From Leptodactylus fallax (lineage: Eukaryota; Chordata; Amphibia; Anura; Leptodactylidae): DNA of 64,000 nt. Location of the stretch: NCBI GenBank assembly GCA_947044405.1, contig CAMRHE010000656.1:387001-451000 (forward strand), in the 5' to 3' direction. The notes beneath the pieces are model-generated. The model ran no database searches and had not been told where the DNA came from. It worked only from the letters and a program-made list of their open reading frames with translations. Both the position numbers and the translations under genes were made by a program. This document shows positions 35,600 to 47,417 of the stretch, piece by piece (the stretch's first letter is position 1; the number at the start of each line of letters is the position of its first letter).

Positions 35600-36830
35600 T
35601 CGTGTCAGTGCGCAGAGCTGGGAACTCTTAACACACGATGGTACTTTTAGGAGCTATGTATATGCGTGACTGGCCTAACGCTCCCCCTTCGGTCCCTATC
35701 TATGTCTGGTAGGCAGTGGACTGAGAGAATTTTGTCATACTGAAAGGAGGTAGAGCAGGGCCAGCCCATCAGTAGGGAGGGGTGATAAGAGGACAGAGGT
35801 CTAGGAGAAGAGCTTGTATCCTACTAACCTGATCATCATTCGTTTCCAAAGCTAAAAAACTAACAAGATTGGCACTCGGGAACAAAAGTAATGGTTATGG
35901 GGTTGTGTGGTGAAGTGAATCGGAGATGGCTGATAAAAGGGAACAGTAGATCACGTTAAACTCTACAGAGCATGTCGATAAGATGCACCGCAGAAGAGTG
36001 TACCTTTAAAATATGTCCTCTCTAATGTGCGTATATATATGTATGGCCGGAGCAAGAGCATGATCTTGAATTTTCTCACATGACACATTAGCACAGTTAA
36101 CAATCCATAGGGGAGATTTGCTTGCAATAACTTTGGCGTAATTTGTGCCAAAAACCTGACCTATAAGCTTTATGGCATATTTCCTATGTGTTATTTTGGC
36201 CATGTCTAATAGGGGATCGTCCCCTAAAAGGGGTGTGGTTAGTAAGAAAAGGGACATGGCTAAACGTGCTCAATAATTCTGGCACAAAATTCTGGCACAT
36301 GGTAAGCCAACTCCTATGTGGTATAAACTTAGACTAAACAGTATAAGGATGCACCAGCATTAGCAACTAAATAAACCCCCTGGTGATAAACCAGGAGCTT
36401 CTTTAGACTATCTAAATTTACACTGTGTAATCTATTAGACAAGATTACGTAATCTAGCCCAATATATTTTTTATGGAATTTTTGCATGGAAAACAGTACA
36501 GGGGTAAAAGTACTTGAGGGTCTGTAAAATGGTCAGCCGAATGTGAAGCCATTGTGCTACCAAACCTGTTTATCCTTGGGCCATGTCTAAGGGGATTGTT
36601 TAAGCAGACACCCCGATATTCACCCTTTAACCTTCATATGGGGATCTGTACTTTGTTGTGGGGTGTCTGCCACATTGCTACTTTCTGAGGTGATCCCAAT
36701 GTTGGCTGCAGCTGACTAGACAGGTCATGAACTATGGTACATAAGAACTGGTAACAAAGGTACTAAATCAGTAACAGGACAAAATCTCCAGATTACAGAG
36801 GCCCGGTCTAAAACAGGAATACAAAGCAGA
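35600..36830. other. Upstream flank of the orphan exon and a repeat copy
   Basis: 35600-35830 is moderately GC-rich and could be the promoter of the minus-strand exon; no clear TATA box (CATATACATAG at about 35653 on the minus strand is weak). 36120-36450 is a copy of the TTCTGGCAYAAA repeat. The rest shows nothing. Confidence 0.45.
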
Positions 36831-36834
36831 GCTA

Positions 36835-37640
36835 CCAGTGGTGTAACTAGGAATGGCTGGGCCCCAAGGCAAACATTTGACATGGGGCCCCCCAAACCAC
36901 CGCCCCAACCCCCCCCCCCCCGCACAAACCGCATTCCAGCGCACACTATTATGCGCCATAGTTGCCCCTGCACACAGTATTATGCCCCATAGTGGTCCCT
37001 GCACATAATATTATGCAGCATAGTGGCCCCTGCACACAGTATTATGCAGCATAGTGGCCCCTGCACACAGTGTTATGCCCCATAGTGGCCCCTGCACACA
37101 GTATTATGCCTCATAGTGGCCCCTGCACATGGTATTATCCCCCATAGTGGCCCCTGCACACGGTATTATGTCCCATAGTGGCCCTAGCACATGGTATTAT
37201 GCCCCACAGTGGCCCCTGCACACAGTATTATGCCCCATAGTGGCCCCTGCACACAGTATTATGCCCCACAGTGGCCCCTGCCCACAGTATTATGCCCCAC
37301 AGTGGCCCCTGCACACAGTATTATGCCCCACAGTGGCCCCTGCACACAGTATTATGCCCCATAGTGGCCCCTGCACACAGTATTATGCCCCATTGTGGAC
37401 CACCCATGAACGAGGCCCGAAGCCTGCGGAGCGTAGGAGAGGTGAGTTACAGTGTTTTTTATGTTCCCCTCAACTCCCCTGGGCCCCCGATTGTTATAAA
37501 CCTGGGTCTGAAAAGACCCCAGAGTATAACGATAGCAGTGTTTGTGGGGTTCGCAGTAGCGGCTGCCACAAGGCTCCGGGCCCCATGATGTTCGGGGCCC
37601 TGTGGCAGCCGCTACCACTGCTACCCCGGTATTTATTCCC
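36835..37640. mobile_element. GGGCCCC-type interspersed repeat with expanded minisatellite
   Basis: Left end AGTGGTGTAACTAGGAATGGCTGGGCCCC and right end GGGGCCCTGTGGCAGCCGCTACCACTGCTACCCC are partly inverted to each other (AGTGGT near the edge, GGGCCCC inside). This resembles short hAT-like non-autonomous elements, but no 8-bp target duplication was identified. An internal GTAGCGGCTGCCACAAGGC / GCCGCTACC pair gives a hairpin at about 37555-37612. Confidence 0.5.
36941..37393 (+). repeat. 31-bp minisatellite, about 14 copies
   Basis: Unit TAGTGGCCCCTGCACACAG followed by TATTATGCCCCA repeats every 31 bp (starts at 37021, 37052, 37083 and onwards). Variants are CACAGTGG, CACATGGT and GCAGCATAG. 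Because 31 is not a multiple of 3, all frames become open peptides of repeated PLHTVLCPIVAPAHSI type; these are not genes. Confidence 0.93.
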
Positions 37641-39620
37641 CTGAGAGCTACATACAAAACAGAAGCCCGTAAACCACAGGTAGCAGAGGTATAAACTTAA
37701 CAGAAGCCTGTAGTATTAAGGTAGCAGAGATACATATGCCACAACCCAGATGGAGGGAACTGGAGGATGGGAGTTGCAGTGGCATATGATGTGCCACCTG
37801 CTAGGCCAAGCACACTCAACCAAGCACCCCAGCCCTGCTCCTGGGCCGGACACAACTGAGGGCCCTGATGTTAGAGCAGGCACGACTCAGGAAGCCAGTG
37901 GTTGCAGTTGAACATGGAACAGATTTATTGCAGCAACTGGAACAGGTACAACAGCAGCTTCCAAATGGGGGTAGTAGTACCACAATGTCCAATCCCCCAG
38001 CCTTGGTTCTAAGAGTGTGCCCAGGGATAATACAGACTCTATGGCAGATTTCTCCTCCAACTACTCCTCCTCTCATGCCACTCCCAGGTAAGGATACTGG
38101 GGATAGTGGTGCAGGGAGTCCTGACAGGGATCTGGTTACCTTTAGTTAGGACCGAGTGAACTCCTCCTGTCAGTGTCCTCCACTGCTCATCCTGGCATAG
38201 TATCCAAATGTCCAGACAGCTGTACTCCCTTCTCAGGGTTGTCTCTAGACAAACCTGGGGCAAATAATAATCCTCCTAGAGGCTGTGTAGGCGGCCGTTG
38301 ATGCCCAGTCTCAGTACTGACTGCAGGGATGGCTCTGCACACTGTCACAAATCACACACTAGACACTGACTGAGTTTCAACGGACACCCTGGAGACCTAG
38401 ATCTCCTACAACCCCGCTCAGTGGCCTGTAATTGGCCAGGCTGAACCAAGGGAAAGGGTTTGAAACACTGGCTGGAAACAACAGGAAAGCTGCAAAACAG
38501 TGACATATAACATAGAACATAGAGGACGGGACATACCAACACAACCCAGAGGCACAAAAGACAAACACTTAAAGCAGTAGCACTCTGGGATGCTGCACAT
38601 ACGTGGCAGATGGAAGTACATGTGTCCAAACATCACAAAGGGAAGGACATGTATCTAAGCATGGCAGACAGAAGGACGTGTTCAAGCATGGCAGATGGAG
38701 GGAAATGTGTCCAAAAATAAATACAAGGAGAAGGACAGTTGTACCCACACAGATAGGGATACATGAGAGAGGAACAAATGCGTCCACAGTATTACTGACA
38801 TGACTTCTGCATGAGACAGAAACATAACTCAGACATACAGATAGAAGGATAGCATACGATCATAAAATTGCAGCATTGCAAAGCCAGTGTGTAGCTAGAG
38901 AAGCAAGCATTTATACACACAGGCAGACAGGGATTGGCAGAAGGAAGCTTAGCAGGTGAGAACACTGCTCCTTAAAGAAAAGGAGTGTGTGCAAACAAGA
39001 AGCTAGGTCTGCTAGAAAGAAAGTAGAAAACTGGAAAGTGCAGAGCGCTGGCATTACAATCTAAAAGTTATCATTGTGCACAAATGATCCAGTCCTAAAC
39101 TATTCAATGCAGGTTCAAAACAAAGTTGTCAACTGGCATAAGCTGATTCTCAAAAGGCAGAAATGACGAACTGTAGGAAGGCTGGCTATCTAACTTAATA
39201 TTAGAGGCCTTGTAGTAACTGCCAAAAGGACAGTTTTTGTAGCAGCAACACTTTATGGGCAGAAGGTCCTGTTGAATGTTCTAACAATTTAGATTCTGCT
39301 ACATTCTTGTGATTACAAAGTTACCAGCAGGGAAAAAAATATTTCTGTACGTTCAGCATTTTTTAGTAAACCTTTGAAGCTCACTGACCGGTGAGGACAT
39401 TTCTGGGCTGGGTTGTGCATGACTGTGGTTGGGGGATGTAGTTGGATTAGACTAAGTAAACCAGTAACAATTTGTGAGCCATGTCAAATAATATCAGCAA
39501 TTTTACAAAATCCTTGAAGAAACTGGTAGACAATAAAACCATCTTACCTGTCTTCTGTTGCAGTTATGGCTTAAACATTTGTATTAATTTCTATGGAAAT
39601 ACTCGAGTAAGAGTTCTTTT
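37641..39620. other. Gene-free region; possible old LTR remnant and degenerate tandem repeat
   Basis: On the minus strand about 37750-38350 has a GCAATAAATCTGTTCC word (AATAAA at about 37926) and GC-balanced sequence that could be a solo or broken LTR, but no ends or TSD were found. About 38600-38720 contains four degenerate units of about 30 bp built on CATGTGTCCAAACAT and AGCATGGCAGA. No protein gene is supported. Confidence 0.4.
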
Positions 39621-39623
39621 CTA

Positions 39624-39876
39624 GGACAGCACGGTGGCTCAGTGGTTAGCGCTCGAGTCCTGAGTTCGAATCCTGCCAAGGACAACATCTGCAAGGAGTT
39701 TGTATGTTCTCCCCATGTTTGCGTAGGTTTCCTCCAGGTACTCTGGTTTCCTCCCACACTCCAAAGACATACTGATAGGGAATGTAGGTTGTGAGCCCTA
39801 TATGGGACAGTGACTGACAATGTCTGTAAAAGCGCTGCGGAATATGATGGTGCTATACATGCAAGCAAAATAATAA
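39624..39876 (+). mobile_element. tRNA-derived SINE
   Basis: GGTGGCTCAGTGGTTAGCGC carries a box A-like TGGCTCAGTGG, and GAGTTCGAATCCTGCC carries a box B (GTTCGAATCC at 39664-39673). The tRNA-like head is followed by a body with GTTTCCTCCAGGTACTCTGG and TGTGAGCCCTATATGGGACAG, then a tail GCGCTGCGGAATATGATGG and an AATAATAAT end. This is the V-SINE-like type widespread in fish and amphibians. The head is shortened between boxes A and B. Confidence 0.85.
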
Positions 39877-40793
39877 TGTCATCATTGAGCTTTCCAGCAT
39901 CTTTTGTTTATACACTTTGTAAGAAAAACAATAAACCCTAATATGCCTGATACAGACCAAAACCTTAATTCCTAGTTTACCCCCAAAAATGTACCTCAAA
40001 TGATGCAATGCTTCCGTAAATGCATCCCAAAGTGGGTGTTACTGGGTGGTTTGAGCATGTTTTGGAGTGGATAGTGGCAGTGCACGTGTTGCAAAGTATA
40101 GACAACTAGAAAATAGGAAAAATAGACTTTTGGTCATTGATACCCAGGGCGTATGCAGGTGGGCTGTCCATGCTGACCCTAGCCATCCACCGCTCTCCTG
40201 AATAAATATGACGATGATCATTATCAGTTGAGCGGTGTTGCTGATGGGGGAAGAAGAGATTTCACTTCTACTCTCACCCACGTCTGCTAATGACCTTACC
40301 CTTCCTGATCTGTGTTACTGCTCTCCTGAAATCCCCATGCAGGAGAGTGGCAGTGCTGAACCCCTACAAGCACTGTCACTCTCACGCATCAGCATTTCAG
40401 GAGAGCCAGGGTAAAGATCTCAGAGGAGAGAGGGGGCACAGTAGCGTCAGGGTGTGGTCAGGCTAACAATATTCAGAAGTTGCAACAGTGGAAGAGGTAT
40501 CATGGGAAAGTTTCTGTAGCCACCGGGGAAGGGCGGGTGGGTGCATATGTCGCTTTTCCACTTTGTCTAAAAATCTAGATATGTGACCAAATTATGTTTT
40601 TAAGTATGTTTTTGCTTAGTGAGGGGAGAAGGGTTTTCTCTTTAGGTGATAAAAAAGCCACGCATGAGAGCAAATATGGCCACAATGGTAGCTGTTAGTC
40701 TTCATATTATATTAAGTACTCAAAAGAACGAGACCCTAAGTCTTTATTGTAGCTCTCAGGACCACTTTCAGATTAGATTCAAAAACACCATCC
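39877..40793. other. Gene-free region
   Basis: No recognisable gene or repeat ends. About 40230-40400 has an imperfect inverted pair around CTCTCCTGAA and TTCAGGAGAG, probably an old palindromic MITE. Confidence 0.4.
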
Positions 40794-40797
40794 TTAA

Positions 40798-43130
40798 CCC
40801 CTTCCTGCTGATGGCATTTTTCGATTTTAGTTTCTGACTCCCCGCCTTCCAAACCCCATGACTTTTTTATTTTTCCGTACACAGAGCCATTTGAGGGCTT
40901 AATGTTTATAAGACAAATTGTTCTTCGCAATGGTACAATTTATTATTCTGTACAATGTATTCTGTGGATTTTGGGAATTGGAGATAAAATGCATTTGTGC
41001 GACTTTCTTACAGGGTTCATTTTTATGGAGTTCACTGTGCAGCCAAAATGACATGTCACCTGTGTTCTATGTTTCGGTATAATTTTGGGGACATTAAATT
41101 TCTATAGTTTTATTTACATTTTAACCCCCTTAACAAAAATCCAAAACTTTGCAAAGAAAAAAATTTTTCTTAGTCGCCATATGCTAACACCTGTAACTTT
41201 TTTATATTTCTGTGTACAGGGATGTGTAGGGCGTCTTTTTTTTTCAGGGCCAGATGTATTTTTAGTTATATAATTTTGGGGAATGTCTATTACTTTGATC
41301 ACTTTTTATTAAAATTTTTAGCAGATCAGAGGACATTCACTAAATTTATTTTTGGCCTCGAAACCTCCTCGTGTCGTTATACACACTTTTATTAAGCCCA
41401 AGCAGAGAGGGGGATTGGCTGTGCCGGATTGTCTTGGTTACTACCTGGCTGCGACCACGGCTGGTATCTTCGACTGGCACCATGTTGCCCATTCTAAGCT
41501 CTGGGTTGCCCTGGAGAATTCTCTGAGCCCGCTCCCTCTCTCCACCCTACCCTGGCTCCATAGGCGCCTCTGGTTTGATAGTGCGACTCAATCTCTACCA
41601 TACATCACTCGCAACGTGTTTAGGGCCTGTTGACTCTATAGCACTGTCAGGCATCTGTTCTAGAATGACAGCCCCATGACTACTATCTCAGGCAACCCAG
41701 ACTTCCCTGCTGCCCTGCATTCTGCCTTCCTCTCCCACACCCCGGGTTCGCCGCTGCTCTACTTTCATTGGGTAGTCTCAACATCATCTCTCCTTACCTT
41801 TCTCAATGCTGATTCCTCTAGACGCTGTAACCAGTGCCTCCCATTAGCAGTACACTGAACTGACCCACTTCTATACCTCCATTAAGAAATCACACGATAT
41901 GCATAGGGAATTGTTACCATTCAAATGTCTTTGCCTCTCCTCAGTAGTCTCTTCTCATGCCATCTTGCTGGTCTATAACCTGCTACTAGAGGACTCTACT
42001 GATCAACTGATGGCCTATGTAGGGAGTTGGGAGTGGAAGTTGGAGGTTTCGTTCCCACTGGATGCGTGGTCCTCTGCCTTTGGGCGTGCCACAAGTTTTC
42101 TATTTCTTGTAAGGTGTAAGAAACTAACTACAAGATTCTCTCGCACTGGTACAGAGTTCCTTCTGTCCTCCACGAAATCTATGCCTCCACCTCGGATTGA
42201 TGTTGGAGATGCAATACTGATCAGGGTACGAAGGTGCACATCTGGTGGGAATGTTCTCTCTTGCGCCCGTTTCTTCATGCATAATTCGGGTGTTAACTGA
42301 TAGCTCTCTCTGGAGGACGACCCTGCCCCTCTCCTCCTTTCCATATTCCTCAGGGAGTTTAAAAATCATACCCGAAGGCTACTTGGATTTATGCTAGTTG
42401 CAGCTCGAACGGTCATTCCCAGGTTGTGGAAATCCTACTCCGCATTCACAGTATGGAAAACCTGCTTGCTGAGCTGAAGCAGGACGATAGAGCCCACCAA
42501 CAGACATGGCTCCTCTGGGACACTTTCTACTACTCATCTGACTTTCAGTCTGCCTTTGCTCCCTCTCCCTCCTGATACCCTCAGCACCTCTTCCTCTCCT
42601 CCTTCTTACCCTTTCACTGTACCCTCTGCCCTTTTACTCCTGCTGACCTTTTCCTACACCCCTGTACTCCAGCAATCCCCCTGCTTCTATGGCGGGTGGT
42701 GGTCCCTCCACCCCTCCTTCCTCCTTTTTCCCCTTACTCCTCTTTGGGTTGCACCCCCCCCAATGTTCAACCTCTGTTATGATTGTTTTGTTTTTTGACT
42801 TGATGTTTTACTCTGCTGTGTCAGAGTATTTACTTGTTCCCTCACCCTTTTACCCTCACACACCCTCTCAGCAGTTGTTTCCCCCTGATATCACTCTGCT
42901 TCCCTTTCCCCCTACCCCCTCATCCATATGCAGTTGTGATTTATGTTGTTTTTCCTTCCATGCAAAACTTTAATAAAAACTTTAATGAAAAAAAATTTTT
43001 TTTTAGCAGTGGCGAAACAGCAAAAAAACGGCAGTCTAGCACTTTTGATTTTTTATACTGCTTCAGTGTTCACTGTACTGGAAAAATAGACCAACCTCAA
43101 TAGTAATATGCCTATGACAAGGCTGGGAGC
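40798..43130. mobile_element. Second TTAA-type element, split by a LINE and 3' incomplete
   Basis: CCCCTTCCTGCTGATGGC starts after TTAA at 40794-40797 and the sequence follows the left half of the 25740 element (GCATTTTTCG, ACACAGAGCCAT, GCAATGGTACAATT, GTTCACTGTGCAGCC, TAGTCGCCATATGCTAACACC, TTGATCACTTTTTATTAAA). It is interrupted at about 41352 by the LINE fragment and resumes at about 43006 (AACAGCAAAAAAACGGC, TACTGCTTCAGTGTTCACTG). The hairpin-rich right half and right terminus are missing. Confidence 0.7.
41353..43003 (+). mobile_element. 5'-truncated L1-like LINE, degraded ORF2 C-terminus
   Basis: The fragment opens inside ORF2 after the RT: IKPKQRGGLAVPDCLGYYLA is the post-RT segment shared with other L1-like ORF2 proteins, then PLSTLPWLHRRLW. 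Frameshifts and stops break it (first stop about 41631). The zinc-knuckle region survives in another frame near 42215-42280 (GTGCACATCTGGTGGGAATG). A pyrimidine-rich 3' UTR (42500-42960) ends with TTTAATAAAAACTTTAATG and an A run. It differs from the LINE at 1-6470, so two LINE families are present. It sits in an AAATTT-rich target inside a TTAA-type element. Confidence 0.82.
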
Positions 43131-44930
43131 TCCCGCCTCATAGGAACTGGTCAGCTCTAGCAATCTTGCCGCACGGGAGCTGGCCTGCAACGGGAAAGGG
43201 AGAACTTTCTATACTTTGGGTGATTGGGTGACCATACAGGTGATTTTACAGTTTGTACTTTGGCATAACCAGTCCTAGAACTAAAACCAAAAACTAAGAA
43301 AAATATCAGAATAAAATGCATCTTTATTAATTTAAATGAAAAAATCTGATATGAACATGAAAAAGGGGAGACATCAGGGAAATCCACAAATAGAAGACAT
43401 CCAGAGTGGCCATAGAAGGGTCATTAGTATACAATATATAACCTGAAGCAATACCGATCCACTATGCCTACAAAGTACCCTATTACATTAAGTAAGTAAC
43501 ATACGTTACACACCAGCAAGGTGTGTAGAAAAGGGGGAGGGGAAAAGGCAGGAGGAAAAGCATCAGATGAATAGCGAATAAGAGCTCACTTACTGGTGAA
43601 ACGGTCGTCAGGGCGCGGTCATCTATTCTGGCCCTTGGTGCCCCTCTTCTAAACTGTGCCCCAGGAGGATCAGATACAGATGGAACCCCCTCCATTGGGT
43701 GTCCATCTGCATTCACCCCAATGTAAAAAACATGACAGACGCCTTCTTCCGTCATTGTTGTATACTTTTCTGATGGAATTAAATGTCCTGCATGCAAATG
43801 TCCTTCTGTAGCAAAAGCAAAGAAACATGACGGAAGAAGGCGGCCATCATGTTGTTTACATTAGTATCATTGGGAATGGACACAGATGGAGGGGGCTCCA
43901 TCTGTGTCCATTACTCTGCTGCAGTTAATGTCCGTTGCTGTCATCCTATGACATATGACAGCAATGGACATTAATAATGGTAGTGTGAATGTAGCCTAAC
44001 AGAGGCATATTTGGAAACCGTAGAATCTCTTCTACTAGGTATTGAGATTAGGTTCATAAACAATTTACTGCTGACAGACTCCCTTTAAGGTTTCTGCCCT
44101 GTAGTTTCTTTTAGATTGCCCTCTGTAAAGGACATGTTTCTAAATATGGTGAACATGGATTTTTTTTTTTTATAGGTTACATACCTGGCTACATTATCAA
44201 TGCTTGAAATCTTCTTCTCCTGTAACTCTGTGCCAGCACATTTTATGTATGCTCTGCCAGGTCACCCTTCTCATATATTGAGTGAATCTAGAATGGCAAG
44301 CTGGTAAAGAGAGGACATTGATTTGAATGTTTTATTTGTCTGACCTCATTTCTATGATAAATTTATTAGATATTTTTCTAAATTTCTTCCCTATCAGGCT
44401 GCCAGACCATGATGACGGTTGCAATTTTTCAACAGCAGGAGAGCAGGAAGTTTTTTATGGAATGCTACTACCTCCCTCAACTGATTAAAAGTGGTATAGC
44501 AGCCTTAACTTAAACCTTTATGTTATCTTTGCTTTAGCTGAAGAAAAAAATATGAAGACACATAAAACTTTATAAATTCAATTTATATGTTTATATGTTT
44601 ACATTTTTTACCATCATTATTTATAATACAGACATTTATATTAACTGATCATCACTGATGTTAGAGACATCTCAAAATACATGGACCCAAGCATAATTGA
44701 TAGAATGATTGTAGAAGATTAAACCCCTCATTTTATGTACACAGCAGATTATTCAGTTCAGTATGAAAATCAAATTCCAAACCCAAATTGGATTGCTATA
44801 CATATATACCCTTTGCAAACCATGCAGCAGCTGTTAGGCTCAAGGGAAGCATCTGTCTTCTTTGTTATGGGCTACTAGTGTTGGTTCCTCATGTTCTGGG
44901 ATGGTGAGTTGTAATTCAACCAGTAGAAGG
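43131..44930. other. Gene-free region downstream of the hsp30-like gene
   Basis: Contains a pair of strong hairpins (separate entry) and, from about 43670 to 44000, MITE-like sequence ending in TAGTGTGAATGTAGCCTA. No exon is supported. Confidence 0.5.
43875..43974. repeat. Two adjacent long hairpins in a MITE
   Basis: First: AATGGACACAGATGGAG, loop GGGG, and its exact complement (43875-43891/43896-43912). Second: TTAATGTCC-TTGCTGTCAT and its complement with one mismatch (43925-43944/43955-43974). Confidence 0.85.
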
Positions 44931-44988
44931 CTTTATTATGAGTTTTTCTCTGAAGCATAGTCTTCTCTATGGACTTCTCCTGTGGCTA

Positions 44989-44994
44989 TTTATT
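44989..44994 (-). terminator. hsp30: Poly(A) signal of hsp30-like gene
   Basis: TTTATT on the plus strand reads AATAAA on the minus strand, 109 bases after the stop. Another AATAAA lies at 44932-44937. Confidence 0.6.
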
Positions 44995-45102
44995 GGATTG
45001 TCATCCAGCAATGTCCCTCATACTTGTTAGGAGTTGGAGAAAAGATTCATTAGTAATGATGCAAGTCACTGGGCAAGATAGAACATTTAGGTGACCATAA
45101 AG

Positions 45103-45696
45103 CTATGGCAGACTCCACTGTCCACGACTTGAGATCTGGCCTACATGGATGGGAACAAGTCTCTCCTGTGTAGCTGGCAACGCCAGACTTTTTGTCTGAA
45201 TGTAGAGTTGGCCATCACTGGAAAAAGAACACAGCACGTCCTCAGGATTCACATCTTCTGGAAGCTCGGTTTCTCTCCTAAAATCCCTTACTTCATGGTG
45301 GCTGCCACCGTTCTCATTCTCTGTCGTTTTGTCGCGTTTACCAGTCACAGTCAGTCTCCTGCCTTCCGTTTTCACAGTAAGCTCTTCAGGAGAAAAAGGA
45401 CTCACATCCAATGTCAAGTCAAACTTTTCCTTTCTTGGTTTGGCCAGTGAAGGAGAGTTGGTCACTGCGACTACAGAGTTCCTGTTCCAGGTTGGACCCC
45501 TTCTCATATCTACTTCCAGTGGTGCCAACACTTGAGGATTCTGGTGGAACTGTTGCATCCTCCTCTCAAGTTCAGTCCTCATGTTCATCATCTCTTCATC
45601 CAGCTGTCTGGCAAGGAGATCAACGTCTGGTTCTGGTGCCATAGTAGGATTCCTGTAAGGGTTGTATGAGTATCGAAGTTGCCTATAAGGATACAT
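45103..45696 (-). CDS. hsp30: Hsp30-like small heat shock protein, intronless
   Basis: An ATP-independent cytoplasmic chaperone of the amphibian Hsp30 class (alpha-crystallin family), 197 residues. The N-terminal part MYPYRQLRYSYNPYR is followed by an RQLDEEMMNMRTELERRMQQ helix, a hallmark of Hsp30. The alpha-crystallin domain covers about residues 85-180: KFDLTLDVSPFSPEELTVKT, then RRLTVTGKRDK, and ELPEDVNPEDVLCSFSSDGQ, then LALPATQERLVPIHV with an IXI-like VPI. The single uninterrupted frame, with a TATA box about 90 bases upstream of the ATG at 45694-45696 and a poly(A) signal close behind, is the compact layout of frog hsp30 genes. No damage is visible. Frogs usually have several copies; only one is seen here. 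Confidence 0.93.
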   Translation of the reverse strand: MYPYRQLRYSYNPYRNPTMAPEPDVDLLARQLDEEMMNMRTELERRMQQFHQNPQVLAPLEVDMRRGPTWNRNSVVAVTNSPSLAKPRKEKFDLTLDVSPFSPEELTVKTEGRRLTVTGKRDKTTENENGGSHHEVRDFRRETELPEDVNPEDVLCSFSSDGQLYIQTKSLALPATQERLVPIHVGQISSRGQWSLP

Positions 45697-45785
45697 CTTA
45701 ATTTCCCTGGATGAAGCTGGTGGCAGGATGCGCTGGTGTCTGCTCTTTGACTGCTGAGTACTGTAGGATGTCCCTGTTCATGTGT

Positions 45786-45794
45786 CTTATATAT
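45786..45794 (-). promoter_or_regulatory. hsp30: TATA box of hsp30-like gene
   Basis: Minus strand ATATATAAG about 90 bases upstream of the start codon, implying a 5' UTR of about 60 bases. Confidence 0.75.
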
Positions 45795-45846
45795 CCACTC
45801 ATAATAGTCCTAATTAATAAGTGTAAGAAGATGGGATGACAGCTTA

Positions 45847-45872
45847 TTCATGAATAATTTATGAGGTATTGG
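45847..45872 (-). promoter_or_regulatory. hsp30: Possible heat shock element and CCAAT box
   Basis: TTCATGAA at 45847-45854 fits the nTTCnnGAAn dyad, about 55 bases upstream of the TATA box. A third nGAAn unit is not clear, so it would be a weak element alone. On the minus strand CCAAT lies at 45872-45868. Confidence 0.4.
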
Positions 45873-45879
45873 TTAAGTC

Positions 45880-47410
45880 ATACCCAAATTACGTAGACCA
45901 GGGTGTAACATAATCAGTTAAGGGGAGAGTTTTTTTATGAACATTGCTGTACATACTAGAAGTTACTCTTGGTACTGAGAAGAAGTCAAGTGTACTGAAA
46001 TAGGTGTACACAAATCAGGAGGAACCCAACTTCATGTGGTGATCTATACCACAAATACCCTTCTTAGAATAGTAGGGTCCAACATTTGGTTACCTCTTAC
46101 CCTTCTCACTTTTTGTAGTTGTAATTCCATTCCTTGTTAGCTAAGATGTACAGAGAAAAAGCCATCTTTAGGTTCAACAGTGTCCATGGGAATGAGGATG
46201 GGAATAAACGGAGCTGGAGCCGCCTTCCATGTTTTCCACTTTCTGCCCCATTCACCATATATTAGTTCAGACCTAGGCCCCCAATATATAAAACTGGCAC
46301 GTCATGTGCCTTTCTTTTTTTGCAGAAAAAAAAAGAGATTGTTGAAATTATCTGTACTAAATTTAAGTAATGGCACACACTTCACTTAATAAACTTGGCA
46401 TATTTTGGACTGCTTCGAAGATAGAAAAGTATATCTACCCATGCCATGAACAGGCTTTATTAATGTCCAAAAAAGTGTAATTTTCTGTCTTTCAACTCAA
46501 TAAGTTTGACTCACTAGATGTGCAGGATTGCCATTCTCACCCCCCATGCTTTACACTGCAGCTGTGCTTGTACATACATATCCTCAACAAGATAGGGGAA
46601 AAGTTTTTAACTGCTTGGATTCAAAAGATCATGATAAATTTGGTCCACTGTGTGAAGGAACAGTAGTGTACATGCAAGACCATAGGACTGCCAGATATAG
46701 TGAGTACAGTACTCAGTCAGTTCTAAAGAAGTGAATGAAGGGGTAATCACACATGCACACTAGCGGTCCATTCACAGACGGAACTTCCTAGAGATCAGAC
46801 ATATATCCACAATCCTGTGGATAGGGGATAAGTATTGTTAGTGGTTTCCCCCTTTAATGCATAGGATTTGACCCTGGCTGTGCTGGGAGTTTTATTTCTA
46901 CATTTGTGTATGTTGTAAGAATTATTCTGCTGAAGTAACTGGTGTTCTGGGTGTAACTATCTGGTTTGTGTGCCTGACGTGCAAGGATCTAAATTTATCG
47001 ATGAGGCTAAAGTGTGGGAAACGCATGATATCATCCTCATTATTATGTGATATAATGGAATACATGCCAATAATGAGCCGGAAGGTAATATATGTAAATC
47101 CATCATCTCATTGTGATGAATGTTTTCTTAGAACAGAGCTAAATCTGAACATTTGTGTAACTCTTGTATTTTTAGCCTTATTATTTCTTGTTATTTTCCA
47201 TTTATGAGTAAGGAGTGTTAGCCCCATCTAAGCAGTTAGAGAATGTTCCCCTGTAACAGTGAGCACCACAGCCTCTTATAACTCTGACGAAGAGGACTGA
47301 TTTTGGCAGACTAGAACCAGACTACAAAGGGACAGATATGCTTATTATTCAAAAGGAATAAGCCTGTTGTTTTGGGGCATGGAGTGCAGGGATATTTGGA
47401 ATACACATGT
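45880..47410. other. Gene-free region upstream of hsp30-like gene
   Basis: No second hsp30 copy or other exon is visible. Short open frames have no family resemblance. Confidence 0.5.
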
Positions 47411-47417
47411 TATATAT

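Noticed and set aside
37129..37644. Open frame of 171 codons with repeated HTVLCPIVAPAHS-like peptides
   Set aside because: Produced by the 31-bp minisatellite, which is open in several frames; no codon bias, domain or splice context.
38345..38787. Several overlapping minus-strand frames rich in Cys and Leu
   Set aside because: They arise from a degenerate tandem repeat and overlap each other in different frames.
39634..39673. Possible tRNA gene (boxes A and B)
   Set aside because: The head lacks an acceptor stem and a full cloverleaf and continues into a SINE body and tail.
42556..42973. Pro/Ser-rich plus-strand frames
   Set aside because: These are the pyrimidine-rich 3' UTR of the truncated LINE.
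43483..43797. Minus-strand frame of 104 codons
   Set aside because: Partly within MITE sequence, no recognisable domain, no splice or promoter signals.
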